The notes beneath the pieces are model-generated. The model was given only the letters and a program-made list of their open reading frames with translations. It made no database searches and was not told where the DNA came from. The position numbers and the translations under genes are program-made. DNA of 64,000 nucleotides, taken from positions 60,892 to 124,891 of the forward strand of contig NZ_LMLU01000007.1 in assembly GCF_001422665.1 (NCBI RefSeq), written 5' to 3'. The stretch is from Arthrobacter sp. Leaf234 (lineage in GTDB: Bacteria > Actinomycetota > Actinomycetes > Actinomycetales > Micrococcaceae). This document shows, piece by piece, positions 28,332 through 36,914 of the stretch (positions are counted from its first letter, which is position 1; each line of letters begins with the position of its first letter).

Positions 28332-30341
28332 ATGAGCAACCCTTTCCTCGAGCCGAGCACCCTCGACTACCAGCTGCCACCCTTCGCCTCCCTGCGGGAG
28401 GAGCACTACCTGCCCGCCTTCGACGCCGGCTTCGCCGAGCACCTCGCGGAGATCGACGCCGTCACGGGTTCGGCCGAGGCCCCGACCTTCGAGAACACGG
28501 TCGTGGCACTTGAGCGTGCCGGGCGTACGCTGCACCGGGTCGCGAGCGTGTTCTTCAGCAACTCGGTCAGCCACGCGACGCCGTTCATCCAGGATCTCGA
28601 ACAGCAGGTGGCGCCGAGGCTCGCTGAGCACGAGGACAACATCAAGCTGAACCGGCCACTGTTCGAGCGTCTCCGCCGGGTGCCGCTCGACGGGCTCGAC
28701 GACGAATCCGTGCGCCTGGTGGAGGAGTACCTGCGCAGCTTCGTCCGGGCAGGTGCGGAACTGGACGACGACGCCCAGGTGACCCTGCGCCGACTGAACT
28801 CCGAACTCTCGGCCCTCAGCACGGAGTTCTCCCAGAAACTCCTGAAGGACACCAACGATTCGGCGCTGCTCCTCGATCGCGCGGAGGAACTCGACGGCCT
28901 CTCCTCCGACGCCGTCTCCGCCGCCGCCGGAGCTGCCGCGGAGGCGGGCCACGAGGGCAAGTACCTGCTGACCCTGATCCTGCCGACCGCGCAGCCCGCA
29001 CTGGAGCTGCTGACGGACCGGGACGTCCGCCGCAGGCTCCACGAGGCGTCCGTCAACCGCGGAGCGCGCGGCAACGAGGCGGACACCCTCGCGATCGCGA
29101 CCCGCATGGCGACCCTCCGCGCCGAACGCGCAGCCCTGCTCGGATTCGACACGCACGCAGCGGCGGCGACCGACAACCAGACGGCGCCGTCGCTCGCCGC
29201 GATCATGGACCGGATGCGGGAGCTGGCCGCTCCGGCCGTCCGTAACGCCAGGACCGAGGCCGCGGAACTCGAGGCCGAGGCCGGGCACCCGATCGAGCCG
29301 TGGGACTGGGCGTTCTACGCGTCGCGGGTGCGGAAGGCGAAGTTCGACGTGGACCTCGATGCACTGCGCCCGTACTTCGAACTGGAGAGCGTCATCAACG
29401 ACGGCGTCTTCCACGCCGCGAACCGGCTGTACGGACTCAGCTTCGCGGAGCGCCCCGACCTCGTCGGCTACCACCCGGACGTCCGCGTCTGGGAGGTCTT
29501 CGATGCGGACGGGTCAGGGCTGGGCCTGTTCCTCGGCGACTACTACACGCGCGATACCAAGAGCGGGGGTGCCTGGATGAATTCGTTCGTGGACCAGTCC
29601 GCGCTCGAGGGCACGCGTGCCGTCGTCGTCAACAACCTGAACCTGTCGAAGCCGGGCACGGGCGAACCGACGCTGCTGTCCTACGACCAGGTGGTCACGA
29701 CGTTCCACGAGTTCGGCCACGCCCTGCACGGCCTGTTCTCGGACGTCACCTACCCGCTGTTCGCCGGGACCGCCGTCCCGCGCGACTTCGTCGAATACCC
29801 CTCACAGGTCAACGAGATGTGGATCCTGTGGCCCGAGATCGTCGCGAACTACGCGCGCCACCACGAGACCGGGGAGGCGCTCCCCCAGGACGTCATCGAC
29901 CGCATCCACCCGGCGGGCGCCTGGGGCGAGGGCTTCGAGACCACGGCCTACCTCGGCGCCGCCCTCCTGGACCTCGCCTGGCACTCCATCCCCTCCGGCA
30001 CGGTGGTCGAGGACCCGCTCGCCTTCGAGGCCGCCGCCCTCGCGGACGCGGGGGTGGATTTCGCGCCGGTCCCGCCGCGCTACCGTACGTCCTACTTCAA
30101 GCACATCTTCGCCGGCGGGTACGCGGCGTCCTACTACGCCTACATCTGGAGCGAGATGCTCGACGCCGACACGGTCGAGTGGTTCAGGACTTCCGGCGGC
30201 CTGACGCGCGGGAACGGCGACCACTTCCGGCGCGAGCTGCTGTCACGGGGCAACAGCATCGATCCGCTGGAGGCCTTCCGCCGGTTCCGCGGACGCGACG
30301 CGGACCTGCAGCCCCTGCTCGTGCGTCGCGGTCTCGCGTGA
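28332..30341 (+). CDS. M3-family metallopeptidase (oligopeptidase A / Dcp-like)
   Basis: Cytosolic zinc oligopeptidase of 669 residues, the usual length for M3A enzymes. The zinc site HEFGHALHG lies about two thirds along, followed by the ligand Glu in EYPSQVNEMW. Further family segments are NNLNLSKPG before it and FKHIFAGGYAASYYAYIWSEMLDAD near the end. It degrades short peptides. The ATG beginning MSNPFLEPSTLDYQLPPF is chosen; an upstream in-frame GTG is less likely. No clear SD precedes it. Confidence 0.92.
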   Translation: MSNPFLEPSTLDYQLPPFASLREEHYLPAFDAGFAEHLAEIDAVTGSAEAPTFENTVVALERAGRTLHRVASVFFSNSVSHATPFIQDLEQQVAPRLAEHEDNIKLNRPLFERLRRVPLDGLDDESVRLVEEYLRSFVRAGAELDDDAQVTLRRLNSELSALSTEFSQKLLKDTNDSALLLDRAEELDGLSSDAVSAAAGAAAEAGHEGKYLLTLILPTAQPALELLTDRDVRRRLHEASVNRGARGNEADTLAIATRMATLRAERAALLGFDTHAAAATDNQTAPSLAAIMDRMRELAAPAVRNARTEAAELEAEAGHPIEPWDWAFYASRVRKAKFDVDLDALRPYFELESVINDGVFHAANRLYGLSFAERPDLVGYHPDVRVWEVFDADGSGLGLFLGDYYTRDTKSGGAWMNSFVDQSALEGTRAVVVNNLNLSKPGTGEPTLLSYDQVVTTFHEFGHALHGLFSDVTYPLFAGTAVPRDFVEYPSQVNEMWILWPEIVANYARHHETGEALPQDVIDRIHPAGAWGEGFETTAYLGAALLDLAWHSIPSGTVVEDPLAFEAAALADAGVDFAPVPPRYRTSYFKHIFAGGYAASYYAYIWSEMLDADTVEWFRTSGGLTRGNGDHFRRELLSRGNSIDPLEAFRRFRGRDADLQPLLVRRGLA

Positions 30342-30366
30342 GACGCGTCCGCGCGGGCGCACCCGC

Positions 30367-31137
30367 ATGGTGACCATCGCGCAGTGCCAGCGGCTGGAGA
30401 CGGCATGGTCGGCGGCGCTGGCGACGGCGACGGGTGGGAAGACGTTCTCGACGCACGGGAACACCTGGGTCTGGCTGCCGGCGCGGCGTGAGCTCGGGCT
30501 GATGTTCCCCTCCGCGGTCAGTGCCACCGCCGTGCGGCCCGCGCTGGCCGAAGGAGTGCGGCTCGGCGCCGCCTCGGTCCGCGTGTGGCTCAACGGGGCC
30601 GTGGACGCCGTCGAGCTCGGGGACCTGCGCTTCGAGCCGAGCTGGCAGCCGTGGTGGATGGCCGCACCGGTGTCGGCCGTCACCGGTGGCGCGGGCGTGG
30701 CGAAGGAGGGCGACGACGGCGGCGGGGACGCGGGCGCCGCCCGGCTGACGGACGAGGTGCCCGACTACATCGGACCCCTGGCGCAGGAACTGCGAGTGGT
30801 CCGGTCGCAGCCCCGCCAGGCGTGGCATGCGGTGTCGCGGTCCGCCGGTACCGGCAACATCACCGGTGCGGCCTACTCGTTCTACCCGTCCGGCGTCGCC
30901 GGACTGCGCGGCCTCGGCGGCATCCATCACCTCGAGGTGCTGCCGGATCACCAGCGGCAGGGACTGGCGACCTCCCTGGTGGCGACGACGGCACGGCGGG
31001 CCGCGGCAGCCGGAGCCCTCGACCTCGCGGTCAACGCCACTCCCCAGGGCTATGCGTTCTTCTCCCGACGCGGCTTCACGCTGCTGGGCCGCGGGAAGAC
31101 GTTCTCGCTGCAGCTCGACGGGTCCGCCGGTCGGTAG
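30367..31137 (+). CDS. GNAT-family N-acetyltransferase
   Basis: Protein of 256 residues. The C-terminal ~90 residues show the acetyl-CoA fold: IHHLEVLPDHQRQGLATSLV (motif A, Q/RxxGxG/A type) and ATPQGYAFFSRRGFTLLGRG (motif B). The N-terminal half is variable, as in several actinobacterial acetyltransferases, and has a Gly/Asp-rich loop. The acceptor is not predictable. It begins 26 bases after the M3 peptidase and may be co-transcribed; the start lacks a strong SD. Confidence 0.82.
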   Translation: MVTIAQCQRLETAWSAALATATGGKTFSTHGNTWVWLPARRELGLMFPSAVSATAVRPALAEGVRLGAASVRVWLNGAVDAVELGDLRFEPSWQPWWMAAPVSAVTGGAGVAKEGDDGGGDAGAARLTDEVPDYIGPLAQELRVVRSQPRQAWHAVSRSAGTGNITGAAYSFYPSGVAGLRGLGGIHHLEVLPDHQRQGLATSLVATTARRAAAAGALDLAVNATPQGYAFFSRRGFTLLGRGKTFSLQLDGSAGR

Positions 31138-31158
31138 GCCGGTTCCGGCCGGGAACGG

Positions 31159-31196
31159 CAGGAGGACCGCAGCCCGTGCGGGCTGCGGTCCTCCTG
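31159..31196. terminator. bidirectional terminator between the GNAT gene and pdxS
   Basis: An 18-bp perfect inverted repeat (CAGGAGGACCGCAGCCCG and complement) with a minimal loop lies between the convergent GNAT gene and pdxS. Its symmetry and position fit termination of both transcripts. Confidence 0.85.
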
Positions 31197-31230
31197 AGGT
31201 CCTCGCGTCCCTGATCGGGGACGGGCAGTA

Positions 31231-32145
31231 CTACCAGCCGCGCTCTGCGAGGCGGTGCGGCTGCGGGATCTCGTCCACGTTGATACCGACCATGGCTTCG
31301 CCGAGCCCGCGCGAGACCTTGGCGATCATGTCGGGGTCGTCGTGGAAGGTGGTCGCCTGGACGATGGCATTGGCGCGCTCGGCCGGGTTGCCGGACTTGA
31401 AGATGCCGGAACCGACGAACACGCCGTCCGCGCCGAGCTGCATCATCATCGCGGCGTCCGACGGCGTCGCGATCCCGCCGGCGGTGAAGAGCACCACGGG
31501 GAGGCGGCCGGCCGAGGCTACCTCCCTGACGAGCTCGTAGGGCGCCTGGAGTTCCTTGGCGGCGACGTAGAGCTCGTCCTCGGCCATGGAGGACAACCGG
31601 TTGAGCTCCGCACGGATGGTGCGCATGTGCATCGTGGCGTTCGAGACGTCACCGGTGCCGGCCTCGCCCTTCGAGCGGATCATCGCAGCGCCCTCGTTGA
31701 TGCGACGCAGCGCCTCACCGAGATTGGTGGCACCGCAGACGAAGGGGATCTGGAACTTCCACTTGTCGATGTGGTTCGTGTAGTCGGCCGGCGTGAGGAC
31801 CTCCGACTCGTCGATGTAGTCGACGCCGAGCGACTGCAGGACCTGCGCCTCGACGAAGTGACCGATGCGTGCCTTGGCCATCACCGGGATGGAGACGGCC
31901 TCGATGATGCTGTCGATCATGTCGGGATCGCTCATCCGGGACACGCCGCCCTGGGCGCGGATGTCCGCGGGAACCCGCTCGAGCGCCATGACGGCCACTG
32001 CACCGGCGTCCTCGGCGATGCGGGCCTGATCGGCTGTGACGACATCCATGATGACGCCGCCCTTGAGCATTTCAGCCATACCCCGCTTGACCCGGCTTCC
32101 GCCGGTCTGCGCTGTGGTTGCCGAATTGTCTTCAACGGTGGACAC
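31231..32145 (-). CDS. pdxS: pyridoxal 5'-phosphate synthase lyase subunit PdxS
   Basis: Synthase subunit that makes pyridoxal phosphate from ribose 5-phosphate, glyceraldehyde 3-phosphate and ammonia from PdxT. The 304-residue product is very conserved: [18 protein letters not shown] with the first active-site Lys region, [21 protein letters not shown], and [14 protein letters not shown]; the late [34 protein letters not shown] phosphate-binding loop is intact. The GTG has GAGGGG upstream. A TATCAT hexamer (32182-32187, minus) is a possible -10. It is separated from pdxT by about 9 kb. Confidence 0.97.
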   Translation of the reverse strand: MSTVEDNSATTAQTGGSRVKRGMAEMLKGGVIMDVVTADQARIAEDAGAVAVMALERVPADIRAQGGVSRMSDPDMIDSIIEAVSIPVMAKARIGHFVEAQVLQSLGVDYIDESEVLTPADYTNHIDKWKFQIPFVCGATNLGEALRRINEGAAMIRSKGEAGTGDVSNATMHMRTIRAELNRLSSMAEDELYVAAKELQAPYELVREVASAGRLPVVLFTAGGIATPSDAAMMMQLGADGVFVGSGIFKSGNPAERANAIVQATTFHDDPDMIAKVSRGLGEAMVGINVDEIPQPHRLAERGW

Positions 32146-32181
32146 AACTTGCCCCTCAAGGTAGAAAAAAGCTGACCCTTC

Positions 32182-32187
32182 ATGATA
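32182..32187 (-). promoter_or_regulatory. candidate -10 element of pdxS
   Basis: The minus strand reads TATCAT 36 bases before the pdxS GTG, in a locally A/T-rich patch. No matching -35 was identified. Confidence 0.4.
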
Positions 32188-32362
32188 CGACGCCCGGGGC
32201 ACTGTTCCGGCCGCAGTGGCGGCCCCCGGGAGAGCTGCCGGCCCGCCCGTTTCCAGGGGGCGGTGGGTGCTGACAGGCCGTGGCGCTCGGCCAGGGGCGG
32301 TCCTACCACGGGGCTTGCACCGGGAGTTCAGCGGACCGGGCGGATACGCCCGGATGCCCCGA

Positions 32363-33466
32363 TCAGGTCCAGTAGAGGAGGCGCGCCGCCGGGACACGCC
32401 GCTCGAGCTCGTCGACGAACCAGGTCCGCATCTCGCTCATCGTCTGCTTCGGGTACACGTACTTGATCCCACCGAACTTCGAGCGCTTCCGACTCCGCAG
32501 GTCCTCGTCCATCTCGAGCTTCGTCCGCGGGTACCAGCCGAGCAGCACCTCCTTGCTGGCGGGCGTGAACCGGTGCGTGATGATCTCGGCCGTGAGGTCG
32601 ACGTCCTCGATGCCGTCGAGGGCAGCGGCGACGTCGTCGAGCAACGCGCCGTACTGCTCACGCCAGCCGGGGACGGGCATGATGGGGGCGATGGTCAGGC
32701 CCACACGGTAGCCTGCCGCCGCGACCGCGCGGAGCGCCGTGAGCCGTGCGGGCATCCTGGCCGTCCCGCCCTCGAAGCGGTTGGCCACCTCGGCGGCGTT
32801 GACCGAGAAGCGCACCCGTGTCCGGCCGCCGTGATCCAGCGTCACCAGCTCGCCGACGTCGTCGAACTTCGTGGTGAACCTCAGCTGGACGTCCTCGCCG
32901 AATTCTCCCGAGCCCACGCGGGAGATCGCCGCCGCGAGCGAGCCCGTCACGTTCTCGATGCCGAGCGGATCGGTGTAGCAGGACATCTCGAAGGTGGTGC
33001 CCTCGCCACCTCGCTCGATGGTGCCGCTGGTCACGGAACCCCGGCCGGCGTGCGTGCGCACCCCGTCGAGGACGTCGTCGAGGTTCGCGTAGACGCGGGT
33101 CACCGGCGGACCCTGGAGCGAGCCGGCCAGATAGCAGTACTGGCAGTGGGCGGGACAACCCTTCGCGAGGTCGATCCGCCAGTCGGCACTCGGGGGGATC
33201 GGCTGGGGCTTCAGCGCACTGGGCGGTGCGACGACGACGGCCAAAGTGTTCTTCGCCGACGCATAGGTCTCCCGTTCCGTGGCGCCGCGGAGCCCCGTCA
33301 GGGCGTTACCGGGGAGGACGCGGATGTCCTCCACTCCGGCTGCCTCACAGCGGCGGACGATCTCCGCGGTGTGCGGCAGGTCGGAGGCTGCACGCGTGAT
33401 CAGCACATGGCGCGGGACCCACAGGCGCGTGGGGGTGATCGTGGTCAGATCCTGTTCCTGGGGCAT
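32363..33466 (-). CDS. splB: spore photoproduct lyase family radical SAM protein
   Basis: Radical SAM enzyme of 367 residues that resembles Bacillus spore photoproduct lyase along its whole length. The 4Fe-4S cysteines are C104, C108 and C111 in [11 protein letters not shown] (CX3CX2C), with the conserved Tyr residues of the motif. A cysteine equivalent in context to the H-atom donor of SP lyase occurs at C163 in [13 protein letters not shown]. Shared segments include [46 protein letters not shown] and [12 protein letters not shown] lyase repairs the thymine dimer spore photoproduct. The ATG with AGAAGG at 8-base spacing is preferred over a GTG and an ATG just upstream. It is divergent from the SAM-IV unit. 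Confidence 0.85.
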   Translation of the reverse strand: MPQEQDLTTITPTRLWVPRHVLITRAASDLPHTAEIVRRCEAAGVEDIRVLPGNALTGLRGATERETYASAKNTLAVVVAPPSALKPQPIPPSADWRIDLAKGCPAHCQYCYLAGSLQGPPVTRVYANLDDVLDGVRTHAGRGSVTSGTIERGGEGTTFEMSCYTDPLGIENVTGSLAAAISRVGSGEFGEDVQLRFTTKFDDVGELVTLDHGGRTRVRFSVNAAEVANRFEGGTARMPARLTALRAVAAAGYRVGLTIAPIMPVPGWREQYGALLDDVAAALDGIEDVDLTAEIITHRFTPASKEVLLGWYPRTKLEMDEDLRSRKRSKFGGIKYVYPKQTMSEMRTWFVDELERRVPAARLLYWT

Positions 33467-33650
33467 CGTCATCACCTTCTACAACACTGCGAAGGGTGCT
33501 TATGTTCCGCGGGCGACGGGTGTCGGGCACCGGTCTCCGGGGCGAGGCGGACCGAGCATCCCGGTCTGCCACGTGAGGCTGCGGGGCGTCATCGGAGGTC
33601 ATCGGGGGTCACGCTCCGACGCATTCCGGCACACCGGCGGTGGGACGGCC

Positions 33651-33656
33651 TAGCCT
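33651..33656 (+). promoter_or_regulatory. candidate -10 element of the SAM-IV riboswitch transcript
   Basis: TAGCCT lies 8 bases before the first aptamer stem base and would place the transcript start at or near the riboswitch 5' end. No strong -35 was identified. Confidence 0.4.
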
Positions 33657-33663
33657 CGGAGGA

Positions 33664-33779
33664 CAGATCAAGAGTTCCGACGCGAAGCCCTGGCTCGTCG
33701 GACGGCAACCCCCTCCGTGGCGGGGTGCCCCAGGTGACGATCAGGCCCCGCGCAGCCCGCGTCGGGGCAAGCACGGCGC
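33664..33779 (+). ncRNA. SAM-IV-type riboswitch
   Basis: The sequence resembles the actinobacterial SAM-IV aptamer remembered from Mycobacterium along its length. In order: a short closing stem (GATC at 33666 with GATC at 33739), AAGAGT, a 6-bp stem CCGACG/CGTCGG (33677-33682 with 33696-33701) enclosing AAGCCCTGGCT, the invariant GGCAACC (33704-33710), a stem ending in GGGGTGCCCC (33722-33731), AGGTGACGATCAGG, and a 3' GGGGCAAGC block (33764-33772) in the place of the SAM-IV pseudoknot segment. SAM binding should turn down the two downstream genes. A covariance-model search was not possible here. Confidence 0.82.
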
Positions 33780-33814
33780 GCACCCCTGGTCCGCGTCCTG
33801 ACGACGGGACACCC

Positions 33815-34426
33815 ATGTCGTACATCTGCCTCCTGCTCTCCGGGGCCGCCCTGCTGATCAACGGCGTCTCCCTGCTCGGCCGCGTGACCCCGCGCGACGC
33901 CGGTTTCTTCAACATCGCGATCGGCCTGCTGCAACTGGTCGTGGCGCTGCTCGTCGCCTCGTCCGATCCCGGCGCCGCCGGATCGGCGGCCGGGATCGTC
34001 CTGTTCGGCCTGACCTACCTGTACGTGGGGCTGGGCTCGGTCGCAGGCCTCGGATCGGCCGGCGTCGGCTGGTTCTGCGGCTTCGTCGCCGTGCTCGCCC
34101 TCGTCCTCGCCGGCACGGCAGCCCGCGAGGACCCTGTGAGCTCGGTGCTCTGGATCAGCTGGGCCGCGCTCTGGACCCTGTTCTTCCTGCTCCTCGCCCG
34201 CGGCGCGGAGCGCCTCACGCGGGTCACCGGCTGGAGCGCGATCCTCGTGGGCACAATCAGCACCGTGGTCCCCGCGCTGCTCGGCCTCAACGGCGCCTGG
34301 CCGGGCGGGACGACGGCCGTCATCGCGACGGCCGTGGTCCTCGGTGCCCTCTTCGCGGTCGCCGTCACCCTCGGCGGCCGGCCCGTACCGGTCATCGCCG
34401 CGCAGCCGGTCGCCGTCGACGCCTGA
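33815..34426 (+). CDS. AmiS/UreI-family channel or transporter
   Basis: Membrane protein of 203 residues with about six helices. It matches AmiS/UreI proteins, the family of the short-chain-amide transporter AmiS and the acid-gated urea channel UreI: LLLSGAALLINGVSLLGRVTPRDAGFFNIAIGLLQ at the start, GLTYLYVGLGSV...GVGWFCGFVAVLALV in the middle and TRVTGWSAILVGTISTVVPALLGL near the end. These channels pass small neutral polar molecules. It directly follows the SAM-IV riboswitch and precedes a flavin monooxygenase, with no amidase or urease nearby, so a small organosulfur permeant is inferred rather than urea. No strong SD is visible. Confidence 0.82.
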   Translation: MSYICLLLSGAALLINGVSLLGRVTPRDAGFFNIAIGLLQLVVALLVASSDPGAAGSAAGIVLFGLTYLYVGLGSVAGLGSAGVGWFCGFVAVLALVLAGTAAREDPVSSVLWISWAALWTLFFLLLARGAERLTRVTGWSAILVGTISTVVPALLGLNGAWPGGTTAVIATAVVLGALFAVAVTLGGRPVPVIAAQPVAVDA

Positions 34427-34488
34427 CAACCGCTCTACACCCCTCCCGCGCCCTGTCCGCCCTGCATCCCTTCATCGAAAGGTCCGTC

Positions 34489-35730
34489 ATGACCACCATC
34501 ACGAACATCACCCGCACTGCCGATGCCGACTACGAGCTCCTCGCCGCCCGCTTCCGCCCGCTCTTCGCCAGGATCGCCGACGGAGCCTCGCGGCGGGACC
34601 GTGAGCACGAACTCCCCCGCGCCGAGATCCGTGCCCTGATCGACGCGGGCTTCGGCGCCCTCCGGGTCCCCGTAGCCGCCGGCGGTTTCGGCGCCTCCCT
34701 ACCCCAGCTGTTCCGGCTGCTCACCGAGCTCGCCGCGGCCGACCCGAACATCCCGCAGGCCCTGCGTGGCCACTTCGCCTTCGTGGAGGACCGGCTGGTC
34801 TCCTCGGGCCCGCACCGCGAGACGTGGCTCAGGCGGTTCGTCGACGGCGAGACGGTCGGGAACTCCTGGACCGAGGTGGGCGGCGTCACGATCGGCGACG
34901 TGATCACCAAGGTCAGTCCCGATCCGGACTCCGGGGGGTTCCTCGTCAGCGGCACCAAGTACTACTCCACAGGCAGCATCTTCGCCGACTGGATCGACAC
35001 CTTCGCCCAGCGCACCGACAACGGCGTCAAGGTGATCGCCGTCGTCAGTGCCCACCAGCCGGGGGTCACGCACGCCGACGACTGGGACGGCTTCGGCCAG
35101 CAGACCACCGGCTCCGGGACGTCGACGTTCGACGCAGCACGCGTCGACGCCGAGAACGTCATCGACTTCGATACCCGGTTCGCCTACCAGACCGCGTTCT
35201 ACCAGGCGGTGCTGCTTGCGGTCCTTGCCGGGACCATCAAGGGCGCGGAGCACGACGTCGCCCGCGAGGTCCGGACCAGGACGCGGATCTTCAGCCACGG
35301 GAATGCTCCATCCTTCGCGGCCGATCCCCAGATCCTGCAGGTCGTCGGGGAGGTGTCCGCGGCCGCGTATGCGGCGGAGGCGACGGTCGAGCGTGCCGCG
35401 CGGGCGCTGCAGCACGCCTACGAGGGCGCGTTCCTCGATGACGAGGCCGAGGACGAGCGGCGCAACGACGTCGCCGAGCTAGAGACCGCGAAGGCCCAGG
35501 TGATCCTGTCCGCCCTCGCCACGCGGGCTACGTCCGACGTCTTCGGCGCCCTCGCGGCCTCGGGCGTGAGCACGGCGAAGAACCTCGACCGCCACTGGCG
35601 CAACGCGCGCACCGCCGCCAACCACAACCCCTGGGTCTTCAAGGCCAGGATCGTCGGTGACCATTCGGTCAACGGCGCCGTACCACCGCGGATCTGGTCC
35701 ATCGGGTCCGCGCCGGCGCCGGGCGCCTGA
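34489..35730 (+). CDS. DszC/SfnB-like flavin-dependent monooxygenase (acyl-CoA dehydrogenase fold)
   Basis: Product of 413 residues with the acyl-CoA dehydrogenase fold: an N-terminal helical domain, a central beta domain (EVGGVTIGDVITKV...VSGTKYYSTGSIFADWIDTFAQ) and a C-terminal helical bundle (ARTAANHNPWVFKARIVGDHSV). The lack of a catalytic acyl-CoA dehydrogenase context and the similarity to DszC (dibenzothiophene oxidation) and SfnB (dimethyl sulfone use) point to an FMNH2-dependent oxygenase in sulfur acquisition. It lies 62 bases after the AmiS/UreI gene and is probably under the same SAM-IV riboswitch. A flavin reductase partner is not seen nearby. GAAAGG precedes the ATG. Confidence 0.82.
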   Translation: MTTITNITRTADADYELLAARFRPLFARIADGASRRDREHELPRAEIRALIDAGFGALRVPVAAGGFGASLPQLFRLLTELAAADPNIPQALRGHFAFVEDRLVSSGPHRETWLRRFVDGETVGNSWTEVGGVTIGDVITKVSPDPDSGGFLVSGTKYYSTGSIFADWIDTFAQRTDNGVKVIAVVSAHQPGVTHADDWDGFGQQTTGSGTSTFDAARVDAENVIDFDTRFAYQTAFYQAVLLAVLAGTIKGAEHDVAREVRTRTRIFSHGNAPSFAADPQILQVVGEVSAAAYAAEATVERAARALQHAYEGAFLDDEAEDERRNDVAELETAKAQVILSALATRATSDVFGALAASGVSTAKNLDRHWRNARTAANHNPWVFKARIVGDHSVNGAVPPRIWSIGSAPAPGA

Positions 35731-35747
35731 TGCCGAGGGACTGCGGC

Positions 35748-35828
35748 GCGTCCGTCGCGTCCGTCGCGTCCGTCGCGTCCGTCGCGTCCGTCGCGTCCGT
35801 CGCGTCCGTCGCGTCCGTCACGTCCGTC
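35748..35828 (+). repeat. 9-bp noncoding tandem repeat array
   Basis: Eight exact copies of GCGTCCGTC (35748-35819) are followed by one copy differing at its first base (ACGTCCGTC). The array begins 18 bases after the monooxygenase stop and lies before a convergent small gene. It can be read in frame on the minus strand as Asp-Gly-Arg or Thr-Asp-Ala repeats, but no credible gene includes it. Confidence 0.95.
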
Positions 35829-35867
35829 ACCGTCACGCGGCAACGCAGGGAGTGACTCACGGCGGGG

Positions 35868-36068
35868 TCACTGCAGCACGGCGGCGTCCCTGCGCTCGAG
35901 CTCGTCCAGGACGCGGTCGACCGCCTCGTCGGGCCAGGGCGGGCACCGGCGGCTCCCGGCGCCGGGCCCGGTGCGGTGGTCACGGGCAGTGCCGCCGGCC
36001 TGCAGGAGGAGGAGATCGCCCTGCGAGACGATGTGCAGGTCCGCGGGCAGGAATCCGAGGGGTGACAT
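35868..36068 (-). CDS. hypothetical small protein
   Basis: A 66-residue product of unknown family. It reads like a real coding region: codon third positions are mostly G or C, and AAGGA lies at good distance before the ATG. It begins MSPLGFLPADLHIVSQGDLL and ends in an acidic helical part (DEAVDRVLDELERRDAAV). The function is unknown. It lies alone between the 9-bp repeat array and pgsA. Confidence 0.5.
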   Translation of the reverse strand: MSPLGFLPADLHIVSQGDLLLLQAGGTARDHRTGPGAGSRRCPPWPDEAVDRVLDELERRDAAVLQ

Positions 36069-36293
36069 GACGCCGTCCTTCCGTCGTGGAGCATCGGTGC
36101 CCCTTAGACGGTCCGGGCGCACGGTACTCATCGGTGCCGGACGGACGGGACGCATCGGTGCCGGGCGCAAGGGACGACGGTGGCACCAGGACCCGGCCGC
36201 TGGACCACCCGTGCGCACAACCGTGCACGGGTGCGGGGACGCTCAGCTGCTCACCGGCCCGGCCACGCGCTGCGTGGGCCCGTCGGCGTGGGG

Positions 36294-36914
36294 TCAGGAG
36301 GGCGACGCCGCCTCGAGCGACTGCCTCCGCACGGCGCGGACACGCTGGTACACCGTGACGAGGCTCGCCAGCGCCAGGATCACGAGGACGGTGAACAGGA
36401 CGACCTCCGGCAACCCGAGGCCCGTCAGCCCGGTGACCACGAGGACCGACACGAGCCGCTCGGCCCGCTCCGCCACCCCGACGTTGGCCGTGAAGCCCAG
36501 GGACTCCGCCTTGGCCCGCGCGTAGGACACGAGCATGCCGAGCACGAGGCAGGCGAGGGCGGCGACGGCGATGGCGGGATTCTGTCCGCCGGTGAAGAAC
36601 CAGATGGCGACCGCCGTGAACAGCGCGCCGTCGGCGATGCGGTCGAGCGTCGAGTCGAGGAAGCTGCCCCAGGAGCCGCCGTGCCCCTTCAGGCGTGCCA
36701 TGATCCCATCGATGACATCGGAGAAGACGAAGAGCGTGATGACCACGGTCCCCCAGAACAGCTGTCCGAGGGGGTAGAACACCAGCGCACCGCCTGCCAC
36801 CCCGATGGTGCCGGCGATGGTGACGGCGTCAGGCGTCACACCCCAGCGCAGCAGCAACCGCGCCAGCGGGGTGAACAGCCGGGTGAAGAAGCCCCGGGCG
36901 TACCTGTTGAGCAT
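36294..36914 (-). CDS. pgsA: CDP-alcohol phosphatidyltransferase (phosphatidylinositol phosphate synthase-like)
   Basis: Membrane enzyme of 206 residues with about six helices. The CDP-alcohol phosphotransferase motif D-x2-D-G-x2-A-R-x8-G-x3-D-x3-D is intact as DVIDGIMARLKGHGG...GSFLDSTLDR. In the actinobacterial thrS-HIT-pgsA block this gene makes phosphatidylinositol phosphate from CDP-diacylglycerol and inositol phosphate. Its ATG overlaps the HIT gene stop (TGATG). The acyltransferase and mannosyltransferase genes that follow pgsA in mycobacteria (PIM synthesis) are not present here. Confidence 0.9.
   Translation of the reverse strand: MLNRYARGFFTRLFTPLARLLLRWGVTPDAVTIAGTIGVAGGALVFYPLGQLFWGTVVITLFVFSDVIDGIMARLKGHGGSWGSFLDSTLDRIADGALFTAVAIWFFTGGQNPAIAVAALACLVLGMLVSYARAKAESLGFTANVGVAERAERLVSVLVVTGLTGLGLPEVVLFTVLVILALASLVTVYQRVRAVRRQSLEAASPS

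Noticed and set aside
35418-36094. Minus-strand frames with DGRDGR or TDATDA repeats spanning the 9-bp array
   Set aside because: They overlap the monooxygenase or the small gene in another frame and only exist because the 9-bp unit keeps all frames open.
36091-36160. Three CATCGGTGCC repeats upstream of the small hypothetical gene
   Set aside because: Spacing is irregular and no regulator or structure is implied; kept only as a note.
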